A stretch of DNA of 5,238 nucleotides from Burkholderiales bacterium RIFCSPHIGHO2_12_FULL_61_11. GTDB lineage: Bacteria; Pseudomonadota; Gammaproteobacteria; Burkholderiales; Burkholderiaceae_C. A program made the position numbers and the translations under genes. The notes under the pieces were generated by a model that was not told the DNA's origin, did no database searches, and was given only the letters and a program-made list of their open reading frames with translations. The stretch is taken from positions 1 through 5,238 of the forward strand of contig MERZ01000241.1 in the NCBI GenBank assembly GCA_001770785.1, in the 5' to 3' direction. How positions within the stretch are numbered: position 1 is the first letter of the stretch; every line of letters begins with the position of its first letter. Of the stretch, positions 4,806 through 5,238 are shown one piece after another.

Positions 4806-5238
4806 TCAGGCCTCGCCAGCGTTGTTCGAAGCAGAACTCAAACCCAGGCGGTCCATCCAGTGGGCCAAGGCTTGCTCATTTTCATCCCCAGCGCAATAGC
4901 GGGCTTTCATCGCGCCGTGGGACTCGGGCCGGTGCTGGTTGATTTTGAGCTTGCACTGCAGGTCAGTCACCTGCAGCTCAAAGGCCACAATGGCGCCCAG
5001 CATCTTGTGGGCGAACGCCTCACCCAAGCCTCGCCACTGCTCGGCATAAGGCGGCTCATGGTCCGCGATCAGCTTTTTAAGCAGTCGGTCTTTCGCCGCC
5101 GCATCTTCAATCAAGCTGGCTTGCACGGTGCAATGCACGGCCAGATAATTCCAGGTCGGCACGCGCGCCAGGTCGGGATAGACCTTGGGCGAGAGATAGG
5201 CGTGGGGACCGAGAAAGGTCACCACCGCCTGCGGGCGG
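4806..5238 (-). CDS. PaiB-family FMN-binding regulator-like protein, C-terminal part (N-terminus beyond the right edge)
   Basis: The last 143 residues are visible; the family is usually about 205-215 residues, so roughly 70 N-terminal residues lie outside the window. The frame stays open to the edge, and the GTG at 5223-5225 is an internal Val, not the start. Family marks are FLGPHAYLSPKVYP, VPTWNYLAVH, the HKMLGAIVAFELQVT segment and KLKINQHRPES near the end, which correspond to GP.AYISP, VPTWNY and the K-L-S-Q-N-R-P signature of PaiB proteins. PaiB proteins have a flavin-reductase-like split-barrel fold. Bacillus PaiB represses protease and sporulation genes, but most proteobacterial members are untested and may be flavin- or heme-binding enzymes rather than transcription factors. 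The C-terminal tail (about 117-143) is longer than the core fold needs. This gene is first of three on the minus strand; its TGA is one base from the next ATG. Confidence 0.85.
   Translation of the reverse strand, partial: RPQAVVTFLGPHAYLSPKVYPDLARVPTWNYLAVHCTVQASLIEDAAAKDRLLKKLIADHEPPYAEQWRGLGEAFAHKMLGAIVAFELQVTDLQCKLKINQHRPESHGAMKARYCAGDENEQALAHWMDRLGLSSASNNAGEA

Noticed and set aside
5223..5225. GTG as the start of the PaiB-like gene
   Set aside because: The frame stays open to the window edge, and the family needs about 70 more N-terminal residues before the GP-AYLSP motif.

Overview
The window looks like chromosomal DNA from a betaproteobacterium, most likely Burkholderiales and probably near the Comamonadaceae (Rhodoferax/Polaromonas-like). 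This rests on the high GC, the GC-rich third codon positions and the character of the proteins (LdcA, PaiB, TadA). It is an inference without any database search. I see no rRNA, tRNA, IS element, CRISPR array or phage gene.

Layout, left to right. At the left edge (1-128, minus) is the N-terminal part of a gene that leaves the window. It has a GTG start, an ideally spaced GGAGG, a -10-like hexamer and a perfect FNR/Anr-type box (TTGAT-N4-ATCAA, 205-218). This suggests oxygen-responsive control. Positions 219-442 are AT-rich non-coding DNA with a C9 run and two inverted repeats. The only plus-strand gene is a 130-aa protein of unknown function (443-835). It converges on ldcA (910-1860, minus), a full-length LD-carboxypeptidase whose terminator hairpin overlaps its stop codon. 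Upstream of ldcA by 46 bp is a PAS-REC two-domain signalling protein (1907-2875, minus) with no kinase core. A 226-bp gap with two adjacent hairpins separates it from a three-gene minus-strand cluster. That cluster reads paiB-like (4806 to beyond the right edge), then an 80-aa membrane-anchored protein (4562-4804, one base from paiB), then a tadA gene fused in frame to a complete DhlA-type haloalkane dehalogenase (3102-4496).

How the genes relate: the right-hand cluster is probably co-transcribed, since paiB and the small membrane protein read TGA-G-ATG and tadA follows 65 bp later. The PAS-REC gene and ldcA are close enough to share a transcript, but nothing else ties sensing to peptidoglycan recycling. 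The most notable item is the fusion. It places a tRNA wobble deaminase and an alpha/beta-hydrolase on one 464-residue chain. The hydrolase retains the nucleophile Asp, both halide-stabilising Trp residues, and the acid and base of subfamily-I haloalkane dehalogenases.
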